From an uncultured Collinsella sp. (lineage in GTDB: Bacteria; Actinomycetota; Coriobacteriia; Coriobacteriales; Coriobacteriaceae), in the NCBI GenBank assembly GCA_900550355.1, contig URRT01000037.1:1-13593 (forward strand): a DNA stretch of 13,593 nt. The letters run 5' to 3'. The position numbers were made by a program, and so were the translations under genes. Below the pieces are notes generated by a model that saw only the letters and a list, made by a program, of their open reading frames with translations, was not told the origin of the DNA and searched no databases. Positions 7,718 through 13,593 of this stretch are shown piece by piece (the stretch's first letter is position 1; each line of letters begins with the position of its first letter).

Positions 7718-9114
7718 GCAAGCTGTCTCCCGCGCGCAAGCTTGCGCTCGATGTGCTGATGGAGGCCGATCGCCGCGGGATGTATGCACGCGACGTGCTG
7801 TCCTCTCGCGCATCGGCCAAGGCTATTGACCAGCGCGATTCCGCTTTTGCCGCCCGCTTGGCGCTGGGTGTTGCCGCCACGCAGGGTATTTTGGACGAGC
7901 TGCTCGATCAGTTTCTCGATAAGCCCAAAAAGGTTGCGCCGCGCGTTCGCATGGCGCTTCGTATCTCGGCCTTCGAGATGCTCTACCTGCATACGCCGGG
8001 CCGCGTTGCCGTAAGTCAGGGTGTTGAACTGGTTCGTTGCGGTGCTAAGTCCGCCGCCGGCTTGGCCAATGCTGTACTGCACAAGGTTGCGGACAACGTT
8101 GAGGACTTTGCCACGGCATCCGACGTGGATGAGTCCGAGCGACGCTTGGTTCGTCTGTCGCGCCTGATGGGTCTTCCGCGCTGGCTATGCGCTCGCATTA
8201 TGGCATCGTTTGACACGCCAGAGGGTGCGCTTAACTTTGCCGGCAATCTGGCTCCCGCGCCGCTGGCCCTGCATGAGAACGCCTTTGCGACTAAGCCCGA
8301 TCCGTATATCTCGCAGCTCGTCGCGCCTGTTTTCCCGGGCTGCCATGCCCCGGTTGATGCCCAGGTTACGGTTGCGTCGGGCGTATTTGAGCGTGCTGCT
8401 GGCGTGGCCTCGGACCTTAACGCCCAGCTTATCGCCACAGCTGCCACGCGCCCTGGTAGCTGCCTTGAGATTGGTGCCGGTCGTGGCACCAAGACCTATG
8501 TGATGATGTGCCAGGCCAAGCGTACGGGCTATGAGCGTCAGCATACGGCGCTCGATCTGCATGATCGCAAGTGCGATCTGAATCTCGCTCGCCTGCATAA
8601 GGCCGGTATTCAGGGCGTTCGTACGGTTTCGGGTGATGCTTGCGAGCTTGATGAGGTGCTCACATCGTTTGATGCCATGCTTGGCGAGCCGGTTATGTTC
8701 GACACAGTCTTTATCGATGCGCCGTGCTCTGGCACTGGAACCATGCGCCGTCATCCCGAGATCCCGTGGCGCCTTGCCGAAAGCGACGTGACGTGCGAGT
8801 TGCCCAAGCTGCAACTGACGATGCTCAAAGAGGCCTCCGCGCGCGTGGCCGTTGGCGGTGAGCTCATCTATGCGACGTGCTCGGTGTTTGATGAGGAGAA
8901 CGCGCAGGTTGTGGATGCCTTCCTGGCTTCTTCCGAGGGCGCCGGCTTTAGCGTGGCGCCGCTTTCTGAGGCGCAGATTCTGCAACTGCCCGAGTTTGCC
9001 CAGGCCAAGAAGCTCGTCTGCGTACGCCAAAACGACCGAGGCCTCTTCCAAAGCGTGCCGGTAAACGCTGACTCCTACGACGGCCACTTCTGCGCCAGGC
9101 TGGTCCGCCAGTAA
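7714..9114 (+). CDS. rsmB: 16S rRNA m5C967 methyltransferase RsmB (Sun/Fmu family)
   Basis: RsmB methylates a cytosine (C967 in E. coli numbering) of 16S rRNA using SAM. The 466-aa protein has an N-terminal NusB-like helical domain (about 1-135) and a C-terminal Rossmann methyltransferase. The SAM loop is CLEIGAGRGTKT (250-261). DAPCSG (335-340) supplies Cys338, and ATCS (387-390) supplies the catalytic nucleophile Cys389, as in the two-cysteine RNA m5C enzymes. The SAM loop differs from the common AAPGGKT form. I chose ATG 7714 because MSKLSPARKLALDVL matches how the family begins and because it forms an ATGA overlap with fmt. The in-frame extension from 7666 simply re-reads fmt. A strong terminator follows 6 bases after the stop. 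Assignment to the family is firm; the exact target base is inferred. Confidence 0.93.
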   Translation: MSKLSPARKLALDVLMEADRRGMYARDVLSSRASAKAIDQRDSAFAARLALGVAATQGILDELLDQFLDKPKKVAPRVRMALRISAFEMLYLHTPGRVAVSQGVELVRCGAKSAAGLANAVLHKVADNVEDFATASDVDESERRLVRLSRLMGLPRWLCARIMASFDTPEGALNFAGNLAPAPLALHENAFATKPDPYISQLVAPVFPGCHAPVDAQVTVASGVFERAAGVASDLNAQLIATAATRPGSCLEIGAGRGTKTYVMMCQAKRTGYERQHTALDLHDRKCDLNLARLHKAGIQGVRTVSGDACELDEVLTSFDAMLGEPVMFDTVFIDAPCSGTGTMRRHPEIPWRLAESDVTCELPKLQLTMLKEASARVAVGGELIYATCSVFDEENAQVVDAFLASSEGAGFSVAPLSEAQILQLPEFAQAKKLVCVRQNDRGLFQSVPVNADSYDGHFCARLVRQ

Positions 9115-9119
9115 ATCGA

Positions 9120-9160
9120 AGCCCCGTCCCAAATCAGCTAACTTGGGACGGGGCTATTTT
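9120..9160 (+). terminator. Intrinsic terminator of rsmB
   Basis: A 13-bp perfect stem (9120-9132 with 9143-9155, arm AGCCCCGTCCCAA) encloses a 10-nt loop and is followed by ATTTTA. It ends the fmt-rsmB transcript and could also stop minus-strand read-through from fmdB. Confidence 0.88.
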
Positions 9161-9391
9161 AGCTACTTTGTGCCTCTTCGATCCGTTCGCCATGAAATGC
9201 GGTTATTTACTACGTTAAACCGGCTGTCCTCATCCATGCCGAATTTTGTGAAATCAAAACCGCAGGTAGACGGTTTGTCGTTTTTGCAAATACGCTGCTA
9301 TGCTCGACCAATACGGGTCAAACGTAGTAAATGGGCCGCTTTCGTGGCGCAACTCCAGAGTAGTCAATTTGGGAGCGGGGCTACTTGCCTG
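9161..9391. other. Convergent intergenic region between rsmB and fmdB
   Basis: No coding region is convincing. The region contains an imperfect palindrome from about 9189 to 9351 and an outer sequence at 9368-9382 that repeats the rsmB terminator arm with one extra base. No clear separate terminator for fmdB is visible. A minus-strand transcript may read through the palindrome into the opposing terminator. Confidence 0.6.
9189..9351. repeat. Imperfect palindromic element with internal hairpin
   Basis: A perfect 12-bp inverted repeat, ATTTACTACGTT (9205-9216) with AACGTAGTAAAT (9321-9332), lies within longer imperfect arms. Outward, GTTCGCCATGAAATGCGG on the left matches GTTGCGCCACGAAAGCGG on the reverse complement of the right with few differences. 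Inside is a smaller hairpin, AAACCG (9257-9262) with CGGTTT (9271-9276). The form differs from the two simple palindromes elsewhere in the window. It may be a degenerate non-autonomous mobile element, a structured RNA or a regulatory site; the sequence does not decide. Confidence 0.6.
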
Positions 9392-9628
9392 TTAGTGGTT
9401 GTGTGGGCAGTTGGCGCAGCAGCCGCTGGTGGCGCTGGTGCTTGAGCCGCCGCTGCGCTGGTCGGTGTTGTAGAAACCGCTACCCTCAAATTTAATGCCG
9501 CTGGCCGAGAACGTCTTGGCGGCCGGAGCGCCGCAGCTGGGGCACACGACCTCGGGGGTCTCGGACATGGGATGCTCAACCTCAAACACGTTGCCGCAGC
9601 TCGAGCACTTGTAATCGTAGCGCGCCAT
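9392..9628 (-). CDS. FmdB-family small zinc-ribbon protein
   Basis: This 78-aa protein starts MARYDYKCSSCGNVFEVEHP, the standard opening of FmdB/CxxC_CxxC_SSSS regulatory-type proteins. CxxC pairs at 8/11 and 29/32 would bind one zinc. A Gly/Ser-rich linker leads to a second cysteine-rich end, CCANCPHNH, which might bind metal too. Family members are widespread and mostly of unknown function; the original FmdB was proposed as a regulator of formamidase and amide uptake. The ATG follows AAGGAAG with good spacing. It lies 88 bp downstream of the amylase-MalQ fusion on the same strand and could be co-transcribed with it, though a hairpin lies between. No functional link is implied. Confidence 0.88.
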   Translation of the reverse strand: MARYDYKCSSCGNVFEVEHPMSETPEVVCPSCGAPAAKTFSASGIKFEGSGFYNTDQRSGGSSTSATSGCCANCPHNH

Positions 9629-9650
9629 AATACTTCCTTTTCAGCACAAA

Positions 9651-9672
9651 GCGGGCAGATCGCTCTGCCCGC
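9651..9672 (-). terminator. Hairpin between the amylase-MalQ gene and fmdB
   Basis: GCGGGCAGA (9651-9659) pairs perfectly with TCTGCCCGC (9664-9672) around a 4-nt loop. On the minus strand only TTTGTG follows, so termination may be partial. The stem ends about 9 nt before the fmdB ribosome site, so it could instead affect fmdB translation or mRNA processing. Confidence 0.45.
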
Positions 9673-9716
9673 AAAAATTCAAACGTCTGTAACTGTACCC
9701 TATATCGGGCGTTTTA

Positions 9717-12700
9717 TCACGCTTCGCCCCAGAATCTATGCGTGTTGCGCAGGAGCTGTGCGGTTTTGCCCTCAGCGGCCGCAACGTCGGCCTCGTCAGC
9801 CTGCCAGGTCCAGTTGCCCGTGGCCACGCCCGGTACGTTCATGCGCGTGTCGTCGCCAAGCCCCAGCACGTCCTGCAGCGGCATCATCACCAGGGGAGCG
9901 TCGCTTGTCAGCGCGTCGCTCATCAGCTTGGCTGCCACCTCAACACCGCTCGGCTCGTCGCCGCCCGCAAAGGAGCGCGTGCACCAACCGGCGAGCGTCG
10001 ACGTGTCGTGCGTTGAGGTGTACAGAATCTTGCCCGGCGTGGGTTGCACGCCGTTGCGGACGTCGTAATCGCTAAACTCCAGTACGTCCATACCGGGGAA
10101 GCCGCAAGTCGAAGCCATGGCGCGAACGCCGGGCGTCAGGTAACCCAGGTCCTCGGCGATAAAGTTGAGCGGCCCCAGCTCGGTCTGGAACAGGTCCTTG
10201 CCCGGGCCTGCCAGCCAACGCCCTTCGGCGCAAGCCTTGCCAGTGGGGATACTGAAGTAGCTGTGGAAGCCCAGGAAGTGATCCAGACGCACGCGGTCGT
10301 AGAGCGAGAACGCACGACGTAGGCGATCCATCCACCAGCTATAGCCGTTCTGCTTCATGTGGTCCCAGCGGAACGTCGGGTTGCCCCACACCTGACCCTC
10401 GGGCGCAAAGTTGTCGGGCGGCGCACCGGAGATCTCGATTGCCTTGCCGGTATCGGACAGCCAGAAGTTCTCGGGTTCGCTCCACGCATCTGCCGAATCG
10501 TCGGACACGTACATAGGAATATCGCCGATGACCTCGATGCCCTTCTTGTGTGCATAGTTCATGAGCTCGCACCAAGCCAGGTCAAAGCGGTACTGCATGT
10601 ACGCCTGAAGCTCGGCCTCGTCGTGGAAGCGCTTGTCGTCGATCAGATGCTCGTTGTAGCGCGCGACATCTGCCGGCCAATCGTGGCGCGACTCGCCCTC
10701 AAAGTACTTCTTAACGGCCATGTAGACGCAGTATTTCTCGAGCCAATCGGCATTTCTATGTTTAAACGCGGTGTACAGCGGATCGGCATCCTCGCCGCCG
10801 CGGGCCTTCCAAGTCTCAAAGTCGGCGGCAAGCTCCTCGTGGCTCTCGGGCAGTAGGTCGATATTGCCTGCAAAGGCCGAAGGACCGGCGTAAGGAGAGC
10901 GGAAGAAGTCCGTGGGGTTGACGGGGAGAACCTGCCAGTAGCGCATGCCCATGGCGGCCAGATGGTCGATAAAGCGACGCGTGGGCGCGCCGATTGTACC
11001 GGGCTTGCCGTCGTCGGTGGGCACCGAGGTGATATGGCACACAACACCCGCGCCGTGATCGAGCGGCTCCTGCAGGCGCTGCTCTGCATGGTGATAGATA
11101 ATCGACGAGCCCAGCGGATACAGATCGAGCGTGACCGTACCGTTGTGGATCTCGCACTCGTGACCGCTAATCACATCGCTCGCGCATTCGCCGAGCGCTG
11201 GAATGGTCACGCGATGCGAATTGCGCAGGCTGCGGTTGATGATAACCGTCGCGGACTCGCCATCCTTGCCCGTGCGGTTGTATGCCAGCACCTCGTCGTT
11301 GAGCGCGAAGGCCTTGATCTCGCCGTCGATCATACACGGCAGTGCGCGGCGTACGGCGGAGGCGTTTTTGACAATAGCCAGCGTGTCGAAGTCGTGCAGT
11401 TGGTCCTTGGTCGGCAGGGTGCGGCGGTTGCCCGGATCGGTTAGACCCTCCAGGCCGTATTCGTCGCCGTAGTAGATCGAAGGCACGCCGGGGAAGGTCA
11501 TCTGCATGAGCGTGGCGAGCCAAAAACGGCTCTTGGCTAGGCCCATCGAGTTCTCGTCCAGGCGCCATTTGCTGCGCTCGCACTCGGGCAGCTGCGACTC
11601 GTCGGGGCCGCCGCCGAGCACCGAGATAATGCGCGGACGGTCGTGGCTCGAAAGCAGATTAAGTGCGCAGGACAGGGCCTCACGGGGATAGTTCTCGCGC
11701 AGGGTTTCGATATCCTCGGCTGCCTGGTAGGCGTTCTTGTAGCCCATCAAAAAGCCGATGACCATGTCGCGGAAGGGGTAATCCATAGCAGAGTCCAACT
11801 CGGAGCCCTGTAGGTAGCGACGCAGATGGCCGTAGCTGATCTTGTTGGAGGCATCTTCCCAGACCTCGCCGAGCAACAGCGCATCGGGCTTTTCGGCAAG
11901 TACGGCCTTCTTGATCTCGGCCAGGAAGTCGTCGGAAAGCTCGTCAGCGACGTCCAGGCGCCAGCCATGAGCGCCGGCACGTAGCCATTTACGGATCACG
12001 CCGTCCTTGCCCAGGAGCCGCTCGCGTACCAGTTCGGAGCTCTCATTGATGGCGGGCATGTTGCCCACGCCCCACCAGCAGTCGTACGAGCCGTCCTCGT
12101 GGAAATAAAACGCATCGCGCCACGGCGAGTCCTCGCTCTGCCACGCGCCCACGCCGGGGTAGTTGCCGTAGCGGTTGAAATAGATGGAGTCGTCACCCGT
12201 ATGGTTAAAAACGCCGTCCAGGATGATGGAGATGCCCAGCTTCTCGGCTGCCTGGCACAGCTCGGTAAAGTCCTGCTCGGTGCCCAGGATTGGGTCGATC
12301 TTGGTGTAGTCGGCCGTGTCGTAGCGGTGGTTGCTCGCGGCCTCAAAGATGGGGTTGAGGTAGATGGCCGTAAAGCCCAGCTCCGCGATGCGGGGCAGGT
12401 CATTTTGGATGCCCTTGAGCGAGCCGCCGTAGAAGTCCCAGGTCTTGATGGAGCCGTCCTCGGCGCGCTCGTATACGGGCGGCTCGTTCCAGTCCTCGAT
12501 CATGCGGCGCTGGATTCCGTTGCGCGGTTTTTCGACTTCGGCCAGCGTGCGCTCGCGCCAGTTTTCATCTCGGGCGTAGCGATCGGGGAAGATCTGGTAG
12601 ACCATGCCACGCTCGTACCACTCGGGACGCACTTCGCGGTGCTTATAGACGGTAATCTGGAAGGACGGAACCTCGGCGTAGTCGTAAGTTACGCCCTCTC

Positions 12701-13004
12701 CGCCGGTGCGACCCTGCGGTGCGCCCAAGCGGACCTCGGGCTGGCCCTCGATATTGCATATAAAGCTGTACCACACAAGACACGGTTCAGTGCATTTGAG
12801 CTCGCCGGTAAAAATGCCATCGCCTTCGTGCTCCATTGGGATCAGGGTCTCGCCGACTTCATCGACCCAGGTGCGCAGCGTAAGCGTTGCCTGGTTGGGA
12901 TCGGCATCCTCCAAAATCACCGAGAGTGCAACGGAAGTTCCAGTGGTCACAGCGCCAAACGGAGTGCGAAACTGCGGTAGACGGCTGTTGTGTATCAATC
13001 TCAT
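9717..13004 (-). CDS. Bifunctional GH13 alpha-amylase/neopullulanase-like enzyme fused to GH77 4-alpha-glucanotransferase (MalQ)
   Basis: One 1095-aa chain joins two alpha-glucan enzymes. Residues 1-125 form a starch-binding-like beta domain. Residues about 130-560 are a GH13 barrel: DGVFNH (263-268), GWRLDVAD with nucleophile Asp351, LLGEVW with acid/base Glu380, and SSHDRPR with Asp455. A C-terminal beta domain follows to about 640. Residues about 650-1095 are GH77: HITSVP, SPYAGPSAFAGN (703-714), RVRLDHF with nucleophile Asp908, AEDLG with Glu951, and STHD with Asp1000. Both triads are complete. The VADELSDDFL string resembles GH13 neopullulanase or amylopullulanase subfamilies rather than secreted amylases. 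No signal peptide is visible, so glycogen or imported maltodextrin is the likely substrate: the first half would cut or debranch and the second would transfer glucan units. The start MRLIHNSRLPQFRTPFGAV fits the family. The ribosome site (TGGAC) is weak. Confidence 0.93.
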   Translation of the reverse strand: MRLIHNSRLPQFRTPFGAVTTGTSVALSVILEDADPNQATLTLRTWVDEVGETLIPMEHEGDGIFTGELKCTEPCLVWYSFICNIEGQPEVRLGAPQGRTGGEGVTYDYAEVPSFQITVYKHREVRPEWYERGMVYQIFPDRYARDENWRERTLAEVEKPRNGIQRRMIEDWNEPPVYERAEDGSIKTWDFYGGSLKGIQNDLPRIAELGFTAIYLNPIFEAASNHRYDTADYTKIDPILGTEQDFTELCQAAEKLGISIILDGVFNHTGDDSIYFNRYGNYPGVGAWQSEDSPWRDAFYFHEDGSYDCWWGVGNMPAINESSELVRERLLGKDGVIRKWLRAGAHGWRLDVADELSDDFLAEIKKAVLAEKPDALLLGEVWEDASNKISYGHLRRYLQGSELDSAMDYPFRDMVIGFLMGYKNAYQAAEDIETLRENYPREALSCALNLLSSHDRPRIISVLGGGPDESQLPECERSKWRLDENSMGLAKSRFWLATLMQMTFPGVPSIYYGDEYGLEGLTDPGNRRTLPTKDQLHDFDTLAIVKNASAVRRALPCMIDGEIKAFALNDEVLAYNRTGKDGESATVIINRSLRNSHRVTIPALGECASDVISGHECEIHNGTVTLDLYPLGSSIIYHHAEQRLQEPLDHGAGVVCHITSVPTDDGKPGTIGAPTRRFIDHLAAMGMRYWQVLPVNPTDFFRSPYAGPSAFAGNIDLLPESHEELAADFETWKARGGEDADPLYTAFKHRNADWLEKYCVYMAVKKYFEGESRHDWPADVARYNEHLIDDKRFHDEAELQAYMQYRFDLAWCELMNYAHKKGIEVIGDIPMYVSDDSADAWSEPENFWLSDTGKAIEISGAPPDNFAPEGQVWGNPTFRWDHMKQNGYSWWMDRLRRAFSLYDRVRLDHFLGFHSYFSIPTGKACAEGRWLAGPGKDLFQTELGPLNFIAEDLGYLTPGVRAMASTCGFPGMDVLEFSDYDVRNGVQPTPGKILYTSTHDTSTLAGWCTRSFAGGDEPSGVEVAAKLMSDALTSDAPLVMMPLQDVLGLGDDTRMNVPGVATGNWTWQADEADVAAAEGKTAQLLRNTHRFWGEA

Positions 13005-13027
13005 AGTACGGTCCAGTTCAATAGAAT

Positions 13028-13095
13028 CATGGCCTGCGGGCCATGGGTTTTACGCCTAAGATGTAAGTATATCTGTAGTACACAGGGTGTATAAA
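13028..13095 (-). promoter_or_regulatory. Candidate promoter and leader hairpin of the amylase-MalQ gene
   Basis: On the minus strand TTTATA (13090-13095) and TATACT (13066-13071) are separated by 18 bp and could be -35 and -10 boxes, starting RNA near 13058. The leader of about 54 nt includes a perfect 7-bp hairpin, CATGGCC with GGCCATG (13028-13034 with 13039-13045), about 24 nt before the ATG. The promoter call rests on sequence likeness only. Confidence 0.4.
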
Positions 13096-13101
13096 CAACA
13101 T

Positions 13102-13142
13102 CCGTTTACCATCGGCGAACGGTTGTCCTAGAAAATCGTTTT
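13102..13142. promoter_or_regulatory. Possible LacI-type operator sequences
   Basis: CCGTT (13102-13106) and AACGG (13118-13122) form a spaced inverted repeat. AAAATCGTTTT (13132-13142) is a short palindrome around a CG core, resembling LacI-family sites that often control maltodextrin genes. They lie just upstream of the candidate promoter of the fusion gene. Short palindromes like these occur by chance, so this is weak. Confidence 0.2.
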
Positions 13143-13151
13143 ACCACTACC

Positions 13152-13185
13152 TACAGAGAAAGGGCGCCCGGTTGGAGCGCCCCTT
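13152..13185 (-). terminator. Intrinsic terminator of the Lys/Ala/Thr-rich protein gene
   Basis: On the minus strand AAGGGGCGC pairs with GCGCCCTTT (13177-13185 with 13159-13167, one G-T pair), and the sequence continues TTTCTCT. It begins 35 bases after the stop of the gene to the right. Confidence 0.75.
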
Positions 13186-13219
13186 GCTTAGGGTTTGATG
13201 AGGTTTTGGATCGTCTGGA

Positions 13220-13593
13220 TTAGCGGCGCTTGCGGGTGGCCGTTGCCTTGCGGACGGAAGTCTTCTTCGACGGCGCCTTTTTCTCGGTTGCGGCGGCGGG
13301 GGAGACCGGGGTCTCCATTGTGGGCTCGGCCTTTACTGCGGGTTTGGCCTCGGCCTTAGCCTCCGCTTTGGGAGCAGCAGCCTTGGTCGTGGACTTCTTG
13401 GCCGTCGTCGTTGCGCGCTTGCGCGTGGTGGTCTTGGCGGCCGGCTTGGCCTCGACGGTTACCTTGGCCTTGGATTCGGCGGGCGTCTCCTCGACTTTGG
13501 CGGCCGGCTTTGTGGCTGCCTTGGTTGTGGTGGCCTTCGTGGTCGTCGATTTCGTTGTTGTGGTCTTCTTGGCAGCTGTTGCCTTCTTGGCGG
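13220..13593 (-). CDS. C-terminal part of a Lys/Ala/Thr-rich basic protein (histone H1- or HU-tail-like), truncated by the window edge
   Basis: An open frame enters from the right edge and ends at TAA (complement of 13220-13222), giving 123 visible codons without a start. The residues are almost entirely Lys, Ala, Thr, Pro, Glu, Val, Ser and Arg, with 27 Lys and 6 Arg, one Met, and no Gly, Leu, Ile, aromatic or Cys residue. KKT, TTTK and AKAEAK units recur, and the end is RKATATRKRR. Such tails occur on actinobacterial HU (HupB-like), on bacterial histone H1-like proteins, and on some RNA-binding proteins. The ordered domain would lie outside the window, so the function cannot be assigned; nucleic-acid binding is a fair guess. 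A terminator follows 35 bases downstream. Confidence 0.8.
   Translation of the reverse strand, partial: AKKATAAKKTTTTKSTTTKATTTKAATKPAAKVEETPAESKAKVTVEAKPAAKTTTRKRATTTAKKSTTKAAAPKAEAKAEAKPAVKAEPTMETPVSPAAATEKKAPSKKTSVRKATATRKRR

Larger units (their letters stand above)
13005..13219. other. Intergenic region upstream of the amylase-MalQ fusion
   Basis: No gene is seen here. The region contains the terminator of the gene to the right (about 13152-13185), possible repressor-like palindromes (13102-13122 and 13132-13142), a candidate promoter, and a leader hairpin in front of the fusion gene. Confidence 0.6.

Noticed and set aside
8185..9132. Minus-strand frame of 315 codons over rsmB
   Set aside because: It overlaps the rsmB methyltransferase domain and is low-complexity basic sequence without motifs.
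12099..12980. Plus-strand frame of 293 codons over the GH13 domain
   Set aside because: Antisense shadow of the amylase coding sequence, with no ribosome site or domain.

Overview
The window looks like a chromosomal segment of a high-GC actinobacterium, most probably a Coriobacteriia gut bacterium close to Collinsella. That placement is inferred from GC-rich third codon positions, the gene set, and palindromic intergenic elements that I recall from that group. No search was run. It holds mostly housekeeping genes plus one large carbohydrate enzyme.

Left part (1-3345): metK (S-adenosylmethionine synthetase, minus strand) and gltX (glutamyl-tRNA synthetase, plus strand) are divergent. They are separated by about 280 bp that contain a perfect 32-nt inverted repeat resembling a REP element. 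Both genes end in good intrinsic terminators. Nothing convincing is encoded in bases 1-249 except a strong hairpin and the metK terminator.

Middle part (3346-9160): priA, def, fmt and rsmB run on the plus strand, the classic replication-restart / N-terminal formyl-methionine / rRNA methylation cluster. The 5' end of priA appears frameshifted. The well-placed ATG at 3430 encodes a short peptide with a textbook sliding-clamp motif (QLSLF) in a different frame from the helicase body. def and fmt, usually adjacent, are separated by 330 bp carrying a second long palindrome and a T-rich stretch with a possible 40-codon ORF. fmt and rsmB overlap by ATGA, so they are probably translationally coupled. 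A strong terminator follows rsmB.

Right part (9161-13593): a complex imperfect palindrome of about 165 bp lies between rsmB and three minus-strand genes. These are a small FmdB-type zinc-ribbon protein, a 1095-aa single-chain fusion of a GH13 amylase/neopullulanase-like enzyme with a GH77 4-alpha-glucanotransferase (MalQ), and the C-terminal end of a Lys/Ala/Thr-rich protein that runs off the window. The fusion has both catalytic triads and no signal peptide, so it is probably a cytosolic glycogen or maltodextrin enzyme.

Most worth a second look are the priA frameshift with its clamp motif, the GH13-GH77 fusion, and the three unrelated long palindromes. I see no CRISPR array, phage gene, transposase gene, tRNA or rRNA.
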